From Pseudomonas eucalypticola (GTDB lineage: Bacteria; Pseudomonadota; Gammaproteobacteria; Pseudomonadales; Pseudomonadaceae): a stretch of DNA of 64,000 nt. Location: the NCBI RefSeq assembly GCF_013374995.1, contig NZ_CP056030.1, positions 1,210,501 through 1,274,500 of the forward strand. Reading direction: 5' to 3'. The first letter of the stretch is position 1; every line of letters begins with the position of its first letter. This document shows, piece after piece, positions 47,595 through 58,562 of the stretch. Under the pieces are notes generated by a model. It did not search any database, was not told the origin of the DNA, and worked only from the letters and a program-made list of their open reading frames with translations. The position numbers and the translations under genes are program-made.

Positions 47595-50489
47595 TCATGG
47601 GGTCCACTTGAGCCCGACCATCTTCAGGCCCTTGGCCAACTCATTGACGCTGTCGAACCGCCGGTCATGCAGGAACGACCATTGGGGGCGTTGGATGTAA
47701 TAGTGCACACCGTCCCGCTTGATCGGTGTACGCACCAGGACGCCTTCACGGCTGCGGTGCACGATGTCCATGGTGGTGGCGTCGATCGCGAACATCCCCG
47801 GGTTGGGCAGGCGCGCCTCGAAGCTCGGGGCGACGGAGGGCGTCGGGACTTTGCCGCCGTAATACACCAGGTCACTCTTGACGCGGCGATCACTCCCCAT
47901 CAGCCCCCCTGATTCAACCGCGCCGGGGTCCGGCTTGAGACCCTGGAAGCCGCCGGGGGCGGGGTCCTGAATGCGTAGCCCGATGGCGCCTTCCAGTTCG
48001 GCGACACCCGCGATGCCCTCATAGGTGTTGGCGTGTGCACTGCCAACCAGGGCAACCCAGTTACCCCCGTTTCGAATCCGTTGTTCGGCACGGATGACCT
48101 TGTTGGCGTAGAAGTTCATCATCTTGATGCGTGGGTTGAAAACGCCGCGCGCTTCGAGGCCGCCCATGTAATAACTGGGCAGGCAGTCAATGGCCTGGAT
48201 GCGTACGTGATGCTTGGCCGCGGCCTGCACCACGGCCGTGAAGTTGTAACGGCCGCTGGGGTCGGTCAGGTGCCCCTCGTCCAGGCCGCCCAGGTATGTG
48301 CTCAGCTGATCCGACATCTTTCCGGTGCGGGCAAAGGCCTCCAGGTCGGCCTGGTGGAAATCAGTGAACAGGTGCTCCATGTACAGGGTGCGTACATCCT
48401 GACTGGCCAGCAGCTCCATGTTCTCGATCAGGAATCGCTTGCTGGCGATGCAGTTATGGGCCTCGCCGATCACGATGCCGGGGGACTCAGTCAGCAGGTG
48501 GGTGATGATCTCCCTTTCGCTGGCGTTTTCCGCAAGGGTCGGTATCTGAGGGCGTGGAGGTAGGTCGATGGCCTTGAAGAAGGCCTGGGCGTCGGCCGCC
48601 AGTTTTTCGCGCGAATTGATAGCGACACCGGCCGCTTCTGCTTCGCTGCCCAGGTTGTGGTAGCCCTCCATGATCTTGCGGGACTTCCAGGCGTCCGATG
48701 CTGCTTCCTTGAGGGCCGCGCGGTGTGCCTTGGGCACTTCGTAGGGGTATTCGGGGATCAGGGCGGCCGCCTCGGTAGACCGGGCCCCCATTCCCCATGG
48801 CAATTTGCCGAAGAATTTGCCGCCGCCCTTGAGCGAACCGGGGGCGAGGGGCGTCCAGGTGCCTTCGGGGGTCAGCCGTACCGGCACGTTCTTGTAAAAC
48901 GAGAACGGGTTCGCCGGGTCGACGATGACCCAGGTGTTCATCTCCTTGACGAAGCGTACCTGATAGGTCAGCCCTTGGATCTCGACGCAGGTATCGCCCT
49001 GGGCATTGAACTGGATGCCGCGCAGCTTGCCCTCCACCGCGAGGTCGGGGGCGCCCGCCAGAACTTCGTTGGTTTCGAACGGCTTGAGCAGCACGTCCTC
49101 AGCGGTCGGCTTCAGTGGGGTGGGCAAACTGGCCTCGACTTTGGTCGCCGTTACTGCGCCTTCCAGCGGCTTGAGCTCAGCGACTGCGGCGCCGGCCTCG
49201 GTGACCAGGAAGGCGCCGTTGAACAGCACGTCGATGCCGTTGAGGACGGCCCCCAGGATGCCCGCCTTGCGTTCGGCCGTGGTGTGCGCGTGCACGGCCT
49301 GGTCGATGTTGAGCCCCATGTCGGCCAGGCTGGCGCCCACCAGTGCCAGAGAAACCGGCCAGTCGACCGCGGCCATGCCGCCAAAGGTCTTGCCAAAGGT
49401 GTCCAGGTAACCGATCCACATCTGCTTGCGGATCTGGGCGTTGGAAACCAGGCAGTGGTCCGCGTCGGCATGCATGCGTGTGCGCATGGCGGCGGCCAGG
49501 TAGGTGAAGGCGTCCTGGGTCAGCGCCTTGTCCTGGGTATTGACGGGCTTGGCATGGTTGCCCCAGCCGTACACCAGCAAGTCCAGCAAATGATTCACGC
49601 CCTGGCTGTCGTCGTCGGACTCACCTTGGGATTGCTTGGAAAAATGGCTCAGGAACCGTGCACGGTTCTCTGCCTGGTTGGTTTCGTTGATGACCCACCA
49701 GTACAGGTCCCGCCAGGTCTCGAACACATGGAAAGCGACGGTATCGCCGGGCACGTACAGGTATTGGTAGCCGTCGGGGGCAACGATGCGCAGGATATCC
49801 GTGGCCACGTGGCCGCCGATGTCGAAGGCGCAGACCTTCAGGCCGTGGCGGGTATCTGCCTTGCCCTCGCTGGTCAGGGTATCCAACGTCACTGGCCAGG
49901 AGATATCGCCGGCGACGGCGTGCACCACGACGTGAAACTCGTTGAGCGTCAGGTGCTTGGCGTCCAGTGCCTGAAGTGCCCTGGCCAGGTAGTTGGCTTT
50001 TGCCAGGGTGCGGTAGTTGCCGGTGTTGTGTTGCCAGAAACTATCCAGCTGGCGGCCGTAGCGGGATTTGAAATCCATGGCCCAGAAGCTGTTCAGGACA
50101 TCGGCGGGCAGCAGCCGTACTTCGGTTTTTTCGTCGTGGATCCCGCCATGGGGCCCGCAGTCATAGAACCCGGCCATCTGCTGCAGGTTATCGGCGTTGT
50201 CCTGATCGGTGGGGTAGAACCGGTGCATGACCAGTTGCGGCAGGGTCAGTGATTCGCGGGGCCAACCACGGTGCTCCCAGCCGGTGAAGGTCCTGGGGCT
50301 GGCGTGGGCATTGTCCCAACGGTGGAACCAAACATGGTCGGGCTCCAGGTGCCCTTGGCCGTGTTGTTGCAAAATGGACTGGCTGATGCTGCGTGCCTGC
50401 TCGCGTAGGTCCGGGCACTGCGGCGCCAGGGACCGGGCAAGCGCCTTGAGCGCTTCTCGGGCGGCGGATGTATCGACCGAATCAGTCAT
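47595..50489 (-). CDS. Large toxin-like protein with a ChaN/TIKI-type C-terminal domain
   Basis: 964 residues, no signal peptide. It resembles Pseudomonas proteins called membrane-targeted-effector-containing toxins. Hydrophobic stretches lie in the middle (about 375-440). GEAHN at 675-679, LYMEHL near 702 and VGSAH near 813-817 are the spaced Glu/His motifs of the ChaN/TIKI/EreA-like superfamily, whose members include metal-dependent hydrolases and heme-binding proteins. The final 120 residues are separate. AGGAG precedes the ATG. No neighbouring immunity-like or secretion gene is evident, so delivery and target are unknown. Confidence 0.72.
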   Translation of the reverse strand: MTDSVDTSAAREALKALARSLAPQCPDLREQARSISQSILQQHGQGHLEPDHVWFHRWDNAHASPRTFTGWEHRGWPRESLTLPQLVMHRFYPTDQDNADNLQQMAGFYDCGPHGGIHDEKTEVRLLPADVLNSFWAMDFKSRYGRQLDSFWQHNTGNYRTLAKANYLARALQALDAKHLTLNEFHVVVHAVAGDISWPVTLDTLTSEGKADTRHGLKVCAFDIGGHVATDILRIVAPDGYQYLYVPGDTVAFHVFETWRDLYWWVINETNQAENRARFLSHFSKQSQGESDDDSQGVNHLLDLLVYGWGNHAKPVNTQDKALTQDAFTYLAAAMRTRMHADADHCLVSNAQIRKQMWIGYLDTFGKTFGGMAAVDWPVSLALVGASLADMGLNIDQAVHAHTTAERKAGILGAVLNGIDVLFNGAFLVTEAGAAVAELKPLEGAVTATKVEASLPTPLKPTAEDVLLKPFETNEVLAGAPDLAVEGKLRGIQFNAQGDTCVEIQGLTYQVRFVKEMNTWVIVDPANPFSFYKNVPVRLTPEGTWTPLAPGSLKGGGKFFGKLPWGMGARSTEAAALIPEYPYEVPKAHRAALKEAASDAWKSRKIMEGYHNLGSEAEAAGVAINSREKLAADAQAFFKAIDLPPRPQIPTLAENASEREIITHLLTESPGIVIGEAHNCIASKRFLIENMELLASQDVRTLYMEHLFTDFHQADLEAFARTGKMSDQLSTYLGGLDEGHLTDPSGRYNFTAVVQAAAKHHVRIQAIDCLPSYYMGGLEARGVFNPRIKMMNFYANKVIRAEQRIRNGGNWVALVGSAHANTYEGIAGVAELEGAIGLRIQDPAPGGFQGLKPDPGAVESGGLMGSDRRVKSDLVYYGGKVPTPSVAPSFEARLPNPGMFAIDATTMDIVHRSREGVLVRTPIKRDGVHYYIQRPQWSFLHDRRFDSVNELAKGLKMVGLKWTP

Positions 50490-50651
50490 TGGCTCGCTCC
50501 TGATGGTAGGTGAGCGAGTAAGGTGGCAGCCGCCATGAGCGCGCGGTGGTAGCTATATAGCGGAGTAGTTTTTCAAACTGTTTCAGCGGCGGGAACCGGG
50601 CCGGACGCGGGTGTATGGTGTGAGCCCTTTTCTCATGGCCAGGTGTTCGGC

Positions 50652-52028
50652 ATGTCCTTTTCCCGTCGGCAAATACTCGTGGGCCTCAGCGGGTTGGCGG
50701 TGGTCGGCGTCGCGGCGGGCACCGGGACCCGCTACTGGTTGGGGCGGCGTGGCGATCAGGCGGTCGCCGACTATGAGCTGATAGCCGCGCCCCTGGATAT
50801 TGAACTGGTCCCCGGTGTTGCCACGCCGGCCTGGGCATTCGGTGGCTCGGTCCCTGGCGCCGAACTGCGGGTGCGCCAAGGCCAATGGTTGCGCGTGCGC
50901 TTCATCAACCGCTTGCCGGTGCCCACCACGATTCACTGGCATGGCATCCGCCTGCCGCTGGAGATGGATGGCGTGCCCCACGTCTCCCAGTTGCCGGTAC
51001 TCCCGGGGGAATATTTCGATTATCGGTTCCGGGTGCCCGATGCGGGCAGCTTCTGGTACCACCCCCACCTGGCCAGTGCGGAGCAACTGGGACGCGGGTT
51101 GGTGGGGCCGTTGATCGTTGAAGAGCGAGCGCCCAGCGGTTTCAGCCACGAGGCTACCCTGTGCCTGAAGAATTGGCATGTGGACGAGCAAGGTGCGTTC
51201 CTGCCGTTCAGCGTGCCGCGGGAAGCGGCGCGCAATGGCACCCTGGGGCGCCTGTCGACGATCAATGGCGTGCCCCAGGGAACCGTGGATTTGCCTGCGG
51301 GGCAGATCGTTCGGGTGCGCCTGCTCAATGTCGACAACAGCGCCACGTACCGTGTGAACTTCCGGGGCGCCCCCCAGGCTCGGTTGTATGCCCTGGACGG
51401 CAACCCCATCGAGCCCCGCGACTTCGGCAAGGAATATTGGCTGGGGCCCGGCATGCGCGCTTGCGTGGCGGTGAAGATGCCAGCGGCTGGCGCGCAGATT
51501 GCCTTGCGCGACGGCCCGGTGCGCCTGGGTACCCTGCGGTCGGTGGCCAGCAGCCTGCCCGCCGGCGACTGGCCTGCGGCGCTGCCCCCCAACCCGGTGG
51601 CCGAGCCGGACCTGGCCCGCGCGGAAAAACTGCTTTTCAACTTCGAATGGGTGGGCTCGCTGTCAGTTGCAGGGGATAATGGCCGCCCGCCCAGCTTCTG
51701 GCAGATCAACGGCCAGGCTTGGGACATCACCGACAAGACCTGCGCCGACCGGCCCATCGCCCGGCTGGCGCTGGGCAAGAGCTATATTTTCGAATTGAAG
51801 AACATGAGCCAGTATCAGCACCCGATCCACTTGCACGGCATGACTTTCAAGGTGCTGGGTTCCAGCCACCGCAAGGTCGTGCCGTATTTCACCGACACCT
51901 ACCTGCTGGGCCGCAACGAGCGCGCCCAGGTGGCCCTGGTGGCGGATAACCCCGGGGTGTGGATGTTTCATTGCCATGTGGTGGACCACATGGAAACCGG
52001 CCTGATGGCTGCGATCGAGGTGGTGTGA
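50652..52028 (+). CDS. Tat-exported multicopper oxidase
   Basis: 458-residue laccase-like enzyme. The N-terminus SFSRRQILVGLSGLAVVGVAAG carries a twin-arginine signal. All four copper-ligand blocks are present: HWHG, WYHPH, HPIHLHG and MFHCHVVDHMETGLM, the last giving the type 1 site. It is closer to short CopA/laccase-type oxidases than to CueO, as no Met-rich insert is seen. Candidate roles are Cu(I) or phenol oxidation. tadA starts two bases after its stop, so the two are cotranscribed. An in-frame GTG three codons upstream is possible. Confidence 0.9.
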   Translation: MSFSRRQILVGLSGLAVVGVAAGTGTRYWLGRRGDQAVADYELIAAPLDIELVPGVATPAWAFGGSVPGAELRVRQGQWLRVRFINRLPVPTTIHWHGIRLPLEMDGVPHVSQLPVLPGEYFDYRFRVPDAGSFWYHPHLASAEQLGRGLVGPLIVEERAPSGFSHEATLCLKNWHVDEQGAFLPFSVPREAARNGTLGRLSTINGVPQGTVDLPAGQIVRVRLLNVDNSATYRVNFRGAPQARLYALDGNPIEPRDFGKEYWLGPGMRACVAVKMPAAGAQIALRDGPVRLGTLRSVASSLPAGDWPAALPPNPVAEPDLARAEKLLFNFEWVGSLSVAGDNGRPPSFWQINGQAWDITDKTCADRPIARLALGKSYIFELKNMSQYQHPIHLHGMTFKVLGSSHRKVVPYFTDTYLLGRNERAQVALVADNPGVWMFHCHVVDHMETGLMAAIEVV

Positions 52029-52030
52029 AA

Positions 52031-52513
52031 ATGCGTCAACCGCAGATCATCGACCGCAGCCGCGACCAGCACTTCATGCGCGAGGCCCTGGCCCTGGCGG
52101 CCCAGGGCGCGGCCATGGGCGAGGTGCCGGTGGGCGCCGTGCTGGTGCACGACGGTGAAATCATCGGGCGAGGCTTCAACTGCCCGATCAGTGGCAGCGA
52201 CCCCAGCGCCCACGCCGAAATGGTCGCCATTCGCGCGGCGGCCCAGGCGGTGAGCAATTATCGCCTACCGGGTAGTACCCTGTATGTGACGCTGGAGCCG
52301 TGCAGCATGTGCGCGGGGCTGATCGTGCATTCGCGGGTCAGCCGCGTGGTGTACGGCGCCTTGGAGCCGAAGGCAGGGGTGGCGCAGAGCCAGGGGCAGT
52401 TCTTTACCCAGGGGTTTCTCAACCATCGGGTACTGATCGAGGGTGGAGTATTGGCCGAGGAGTGCGGGGCAATACTCAGCGCGTTCTTCAAAGCGCGCAG
52501 GGCCAAGGGCTAG
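52031..52513 (+). CDS. tadA: TadA, tRNA adenosine-34 deaminase
   Basis: Makes inosine at the wobble position of tRNA-Arg(ACG). 160 residues. Zinc and catalytic motif HAE at residues 61-63 and PCSMC with Cys91 and Cys94. Start ATG lies two bases after the multicopper oxidase stop. The next gene, mltF, is convergent. Confidence 0.97.
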   Translation: MRQPQIIDRSRDQHFMREALALAAQGAAMGEVPVGAVLVHDGEIIGRGFNCPISGSDPSAHAEMVAIRAAAQAVSNYRLPGSTLYVTLEPCSMCAGLIVHSRVSRVVYGALEPKAGVAQSQGQFFTQGFLNHRVLIEGGVLAEECGAILSAFFKARRAKG

Positions 52514-52565
52514 CGGAGGAGCAAAGATTGGGAATGGAAGCTGGCCGCCAGCTCCCGCGCCAAAG

Positions 52566-54245
<1,680 letters not shown>

Positions 54246-54299
54246 TTAGGCTAGAATGCACGGCCTCTAAGCACACCCCTTCCTGAGGCTGTCCCGACG

Positions 54300-57200
54300 A
54301 TGTTGATCCTGCGCGGCGCTCCTGCCCTTTCTGCCTTTCGCCACGGTAAATTACTCGAGCAACTGAGCCAGAAAGTCCCCGCTGTTAGTGGCTTGTACGC
54401 TGAATTTGCCCACTTCGCCGAAGTGTCCGGTGAACTGTCCGCTGACGAGCAGCAAGTCCTTGCTCGTCTTCTCAAGTACGGCCCGAGCGTGCCGGTACAG
54501 GAGCCCAACGGCCGCCTGTTCCTGGTCATGCCGCGCTTCGGCACCATTTCGCCATGGTCGAGCAAGGCCAGCGATATCGCCCATAACTGCGGCCTGGGCA
54601 ATGTCCAGCGCCTGGAACGTGGTATTGCCTTTTATGTTGCCGGTGAACTCAGCGACGACGACGCTCAGGTAGTCGCCGGCCTGCTGCACGACCGCATGAC
54701 CCAGGTGGTGCTGAGCAAGCTGGAAGAGGCCGCCGGCCTGTTCAGCCACGCCGAGCCCAAGCCACTGACCGCGGTGGACGTGCTGGGCGGCGGCCGCGCC
54801 GCGCTGGAAAAGGCCAACGTCGAGCTGGGCCTGGCGCTGGCCGAAGACGAGATCGACTACCTGGTCAAGAGCTTCGAAGGCCTGGGGCGCAACCCCCATG
54901 ACATCGAACTGATGATGTTCGCCCAGGCCAACTCCGAGCATTGCCGTCACAAGATTTTCAACGCCAGTTGGGACATCGACGGCCAGAGCCAGGAAAAAAG
55001 CCTGTTCGGCATGATCAAGAACACCTACCAGATGCACAGCGAAGGCGTGTTGTCGGCTTACAAGGACAACGCCTCTGTCATCGTCGGTAGCGTGGCCGGC
55101 CGTTTCTTCCCGAACCCCGAGACCCGCCAGTACGGCGCGGTGCAGGAGCCGGTGCACATCCTGATGAAGGTGGAAACCCACAACCACCCGACCGCCATCG
55201 CGCCATTCCCTGGGGCCTCCACCGGTTCTGGCGGCGAGATCCGCGACGAAGGGGCTACCGGCCGCGGTGCCAAGCCCAAGGCCGGCCTCACCGGTTTCAC
55301 CGTATCGAACCTGAACATCCCGGGCTTCGAACAGCCCTGGGAAAAGGCCTACGGCAAACCCGAGCGCATCGTTACCCCGCTGGACATCATGATCGATGGC
55401 CCGCTGGGCGGCGCCGCGTTCAACAACGAATTCGGTCGCCCGGCCCTGACCGGCTACTTCCGGACCTTCGAGCAGGCCATCGACACCCCGCACGGTGAAG
55501 AAGTGCGCGGTTACCACAAGCCGATCATGCTCGCAGGCGGCATGGGCAACATCCGCGCCGAACACGTGCAGAAAGGCGAGATCACCGTCGGCTCCAAGCT
55601 GATCGTGCTCGGCGGCCCGGCCATGCTCATCGGCCTGGGCGGCGGCGCTGCTTCCTCCATGGCCACCGGCACCAGCTCGGCCGACCTGGACTTTGCCTCG
55701 GTACAGCGCGAAAACCCGGAAATGGAACGCCGCTGCCAGGAGGTCATCGACCGCTGCTGGCAGCTGGGTGACAAGAACCCCATCAGCTTCATCCACGACG
55801 TGGGCGCGGGCGGTCTGTCCAACGCCTTCCCGGAACTGGTGAACGATGGTGGCCGTGGCGGCCGCTTCGAGCTGCGCAACGTGCCCAACGACGAACCGGG
55901 CATGGCGCCGCTGGAAATCTGGAGCAACGAATCCCAGGAACGCTACGTGCTGGCCGTCGACGCTGCCGACTTCGAGCGCTTCCAGGCTATCTGCGAACGT
56001 GAGCGCTGCCCGTTCGCGGTCGTCGGCGAGGCCACTGCCGAGCCACAACTGACCGTGACCGACAGCCACTTCGGCAACAACGCCGTGGACATGCCACTGG
56101 AAGTGCTGCTGGGCAAGGCCCCGCGCATGCACCGTTCGGCCGTGCGCGAAAGCGAGCTGGGCGATGCCTTCGACCCGGCCCAGCTCGACCTGGGCGAGTC
56201 CATCGAGCGCGTGCTGCACCACCCGGCCGTGGCCAGCAAGAGCTTCCTGATCACCATCGGCGACCGCACCATCACCGGCCTGGTCAACCGCGACCAGATG
56301 GTTGGCCCGTGGCAGGTTCCGGTAGCCGACGTCGCCGTCACCGCCACCAGCTTCGACGTGTACACCGGTGAAGCCATGGCCATGGGCGAGCGCACGCCGC
56401 TGGCGCTGCTCGATGCCCCGGCATCGGCGCGCATGGCGGTGGGTGAGACGCTGACCAACATCGCCGCTTCGTCCATCGCGAAAATCTCCGACATCAAGCT
56501 GTCGGCCAACTGGATGTCCGCCGCGGGCCACCCAGGTGAAGACGCGCGCCTGTACGACGCGGTCAAGGCCGTGGGCATGGAACTGTGCCCCGAGCTGGGC
56601 CTGACCATTCCGGTGGGCAAGGACTCCATGTCCATGAAGACCCGCTGGAGCGACGAAGGCGCCGAGAAGAGCGTGACCTCGCCGATGTCGCTGATCATCA
56701 CCGGCTTCGCCCCGGTGGTCGATATTCGCAAGACCCTGACCCCGCAACTGCGCATGGACAAGGGCCTGACCGATTTGGTGTTGATCGACCTGGGCCGTGG
56801 CCAGAACCGCATGGGCGCCTCGATCCTGGCCCAGGCCCACGCCAAGCTGGCCAAGGCTGCCCCGGACGTCGACGATCCGGAAGACCTGAAGGCGTTCTTC
56901 GCCGTGATCCAGGGCCTGAACGCCGACGGCCATCTGCTGGCCTACCACGACCGTTCCGATGGCGGCCTGCTGACCACCGTGATGGAAATGGCCTTTGCCG
57001 GCCACTGTGGCCTGGACCTGCAACTGGACACCCTGGCCCATGGCCGGGACGAGATCAACGCCATCCTCTTCAACGAAGAGCTGGGCGCCGTGATTCAGGT
57101 TCGCCAGGACGCCACCGCCGACATCCTCGCGCAGTTCAGCGCTGCCGGCCTGGGCGACTGTGTGGCCGTGATCGGCCAGCCAGTGAACAATGGCCACGTG

Positions 57201-58196
57201 AGCATCAGCTTCAATGGCGATGTGCTGTTCGAGGGCGACCGCCGGCTGCTGCAGCGCCAGTGGGCCGAGACCAGCTACCAGATCCAGCGCCTGCGCGACA
57301 ACGCCGAGTGCGCGGACCAGGAGTTCGACGCCCTGCTGGAAGAAGACAACCCGGGCCTGAGCGTCAAGCTGGGCTTCGACGTCAACGACAACATCAGTGC
57401 GCCGTACATCAAGAAAGGCGTTCGTCCCCAGGTTGCCGTGCTGCGCGAGCAGGGCGTCAACGGCCAGGTGGAAATGGCTGCCGCGTTCGACCGCGCCGGC
57501 TTCAATGCCATCGACGTGCACATGAGCGATATCCTCGCGGGCCGCGTCGACCTGAACGAGTTCAAGGGCCTGGTGGCCTGTGGTGGCTTCAGCTACGGCG
57601 ACGTGCTGGGTGCGGGCGAAGGCTGGGCCAAGTCGGCGCTGTTCAACGCCCGTGCCCGTGATGCGTTCCAGCAGTACTTCGAACGCAACGACACGTTCAC
57701 CCTGGGTGTGTGCAACGGTTGCCAGATGATGTCCAACCTGCATGAGCTGATCCCGGGCACCGAGTTCTGGCCACACTTCGTGCGCAACCGCTCCGAGCAG
57801 TTCGAAGCGCGCGTGGCGATGGTCGAGGTGCAGAAGTCCAACTCGGTGTTCCTGCAGGGCATGGCCGGTTCGCGCATGCCGATCGCCATAGCCCACGGCG
57901 AAGGCCATGCGGAGTTCGCCAACGAGCAGGCGCTGATCGAAGCTGATGTCTCGGGTTGCGTGGCACTGCGTTTCGTCGACAACCACGGCAAGGTCACCGA
58001 AGCCTACCCGGCCAACCCGAACGGCTCGCCGCGCGGGATTACCGGCCTGACCAGCCGCGACGGGCGCGTCACCATCATGATGCCGCACCCTGAGCGTGTG
58101 TTCCGTGCCGTGCAGAACTCGTGGCGTCCGGATGACTGGAACGAAGACGCGGCGTGGATGCGCATGTTCCGCAACGCGCGCGTCTGGGTGAACTGA
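54300..58196 (+). CDS. purL: PurL, phosphoribosylformylglycinamidine synthase
   Basis: Fourth step of purine synthesis, converting FGAR to FGAM with glutamine and ATP. 1298 residues, the large single-chain form. The N-terminal PurS-like domain is followed by the FGAM synthase halves ([35 protein letters not shown] spans about 290-320) and the glutaminase domain with GVCNGCQMM (catalytic Cys) and HGEGHAEF (His). The end [10 protein letters not shown] is typical. A TAGAAT -10-like hexamer lies at 54252-54257. Confidence 0.98.
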   Translation: MLILRGAPALSAFRHGKLLEQLSQKVPAVSGLYAEFAHFAEVSGELSADEQQVLARLLKYGPSVPVQEPNGRLFLVMPRFGTISPWSSKASDIAHNCGLGNVQRLERGIAFYVAGELSDDDAQVVAGLLHDRMTQVVLSKLEEAAGLFSHAEPKPLTAVDVLGGGRAALEKANVELGLALAEDEIDYLVKSFEGLGRNPHDIELMMFAQANSEHCRHKIFNASWDIDGQSQEKSLFGMIKNTYQMHSEGVLSAYKDNASVIVGSVAGRFFPNPETRQYGAVQEPVHILMKVETHNHPTAIAPFPGASTGSGGEIRDEGATGRGAKPKAGLTGFTVSNLNIPGFEQPWEKAYGKPERIVTPLDIMIDGPLGGAAFNNEFGRPALTGYFRTFEQAIDTPHGEEVRGYHKPIMLAGGMGNIRAEHVQKGEITVGSKLIVLGGPAMLIGLGGGAASSMATGTSSADLDFASVQRENPEMERRCQEVIDRCWQLGDKNPISFIHDVGAGGLSNAFPELVNDGGRGGRFELRNVPNDEPGMAPLEIWSNESQERYVLAVDAADFERFQAICERERCPFAVVGEATAEPQLTVTDSHFGNNAVDMPLEVLLGKAPRMHRSAVRESELGDAFDPAQLDLGESIERVLHHPAVASKSFLITIGDRTITGLVNRDQMVGPWQVPVADVAVTATSFDVYTGEAMAMGERTPLALLDAPASARMAVGETLTNIAASSIAKISDIKLSANWMSAAGHPGEDARLYDAVKAVGMELCPELGLTIPVGKDSMSMKTRWSDEGAEKSVTSPMSLIITGFAPVVDIRKTLTPQLRMDKGLTDLVLIDLGRGQNRMGASILAQAHAKLAKAAPDVDDPEDLKAFFAVIQGLNADGHLLAYHDRSDGGLLTTVMEMAFAGHCGLDLQLDTLAHGRDEINAILFNEELGAVIQVRQDATADILAQFSAAGLGDCVAVIGQPVNNGHVSISFNGDVLFEGDRRLLQRQWAETSYQIQRLRDNAECADQEFDALLEEDNPGLSVKLGFDVNDNISAPYIKKGVRPQVAVLREQGVNGQVEMAAAFDRAGFNAIDVHMSDILAGRVDLNEFKGLVACGGFSYGDVLGAGEGWAKSALFNARARDAFQQYFERNDTFTLGVCNGCQMMSNLHELIPGTEFWPHFVRNRSEQFEARVAMVEVQKSNSVFLQGMAGSRMPIAIAHGEGHAEFANEQALIEADVSGCVALRFVDNHGKVTEAYPANPNGSPRGITGLTSRDGRVTIMMPHPERVFRAVQNSWRPDDWNEDAAWMRMFRNARVWVN

Positions 58197-58200
58197 GGCC

Positions 58201-58512
58201 GTGTACAAGCTCGCCTTCTTCGTCCCGCCCAGCCATGTGGAGGCTGTCAAGGACGCCGTGTTTGCCGCCGGTGGCGGCCGCATCGGCGACTACGACAGTT
58301 GCGCATGGCAGGCCCTGGGCCAGGGGCAGTTCCGCCCCAGGGACGGTGCAACGCCGTTCCTGGGGCAGAGCGGACAACTGGAACGGGTAGAGGAGTGGAA
58401 GGTCGAGCTGGTGGTGGCTGATGATTTGATCGAAGCAGTGGTGGCGGCGCTCAAGCGCAGCCACCCCTACGAGACGCCCGCCTACGAAGCCTGGCGCCTC
58501 GCCGATATCTGA
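58201..58512 (+). CDS. YqfO/CutA-like small protein (NIF3 insert domain)
   Basis: 103-residue protein equal to the CutA-like insert domain found in the middle of some NIF3 proteins (YqfO), here standing alone. Signature: YKLAFFVPPSHVEAVKDAVFAAGGGRIGDYDSC at the start and KRSHPYETPAYEAWRL at the end. Start is GTG, five bases after the purL stop. Function of the stand-alone form is not known to me. Confidence 0.85.
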   Translation: MYKLAFFVPPSHVEAVKDAVFAAGGGRIGDYDSCAWQALGQGQFRPRDGATPFLGQSGQLERVEEWKVELVVADDLIEAVVAALKRSHPYETPAYEAWRLADI

Positions 58513-58562
58513 ACCTGCACCTGAAGCAGCGGCCGTGTGGCGGCCACTGCGCCATCGTCAGG

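Noticed and set aside
54351..58283. 1310-codon open frame antisense to purL
   Set aside because: It mirrors the purL codon pattern in GC-rich DNA, has no ribosome-binding site and shows no domain; a shadow.
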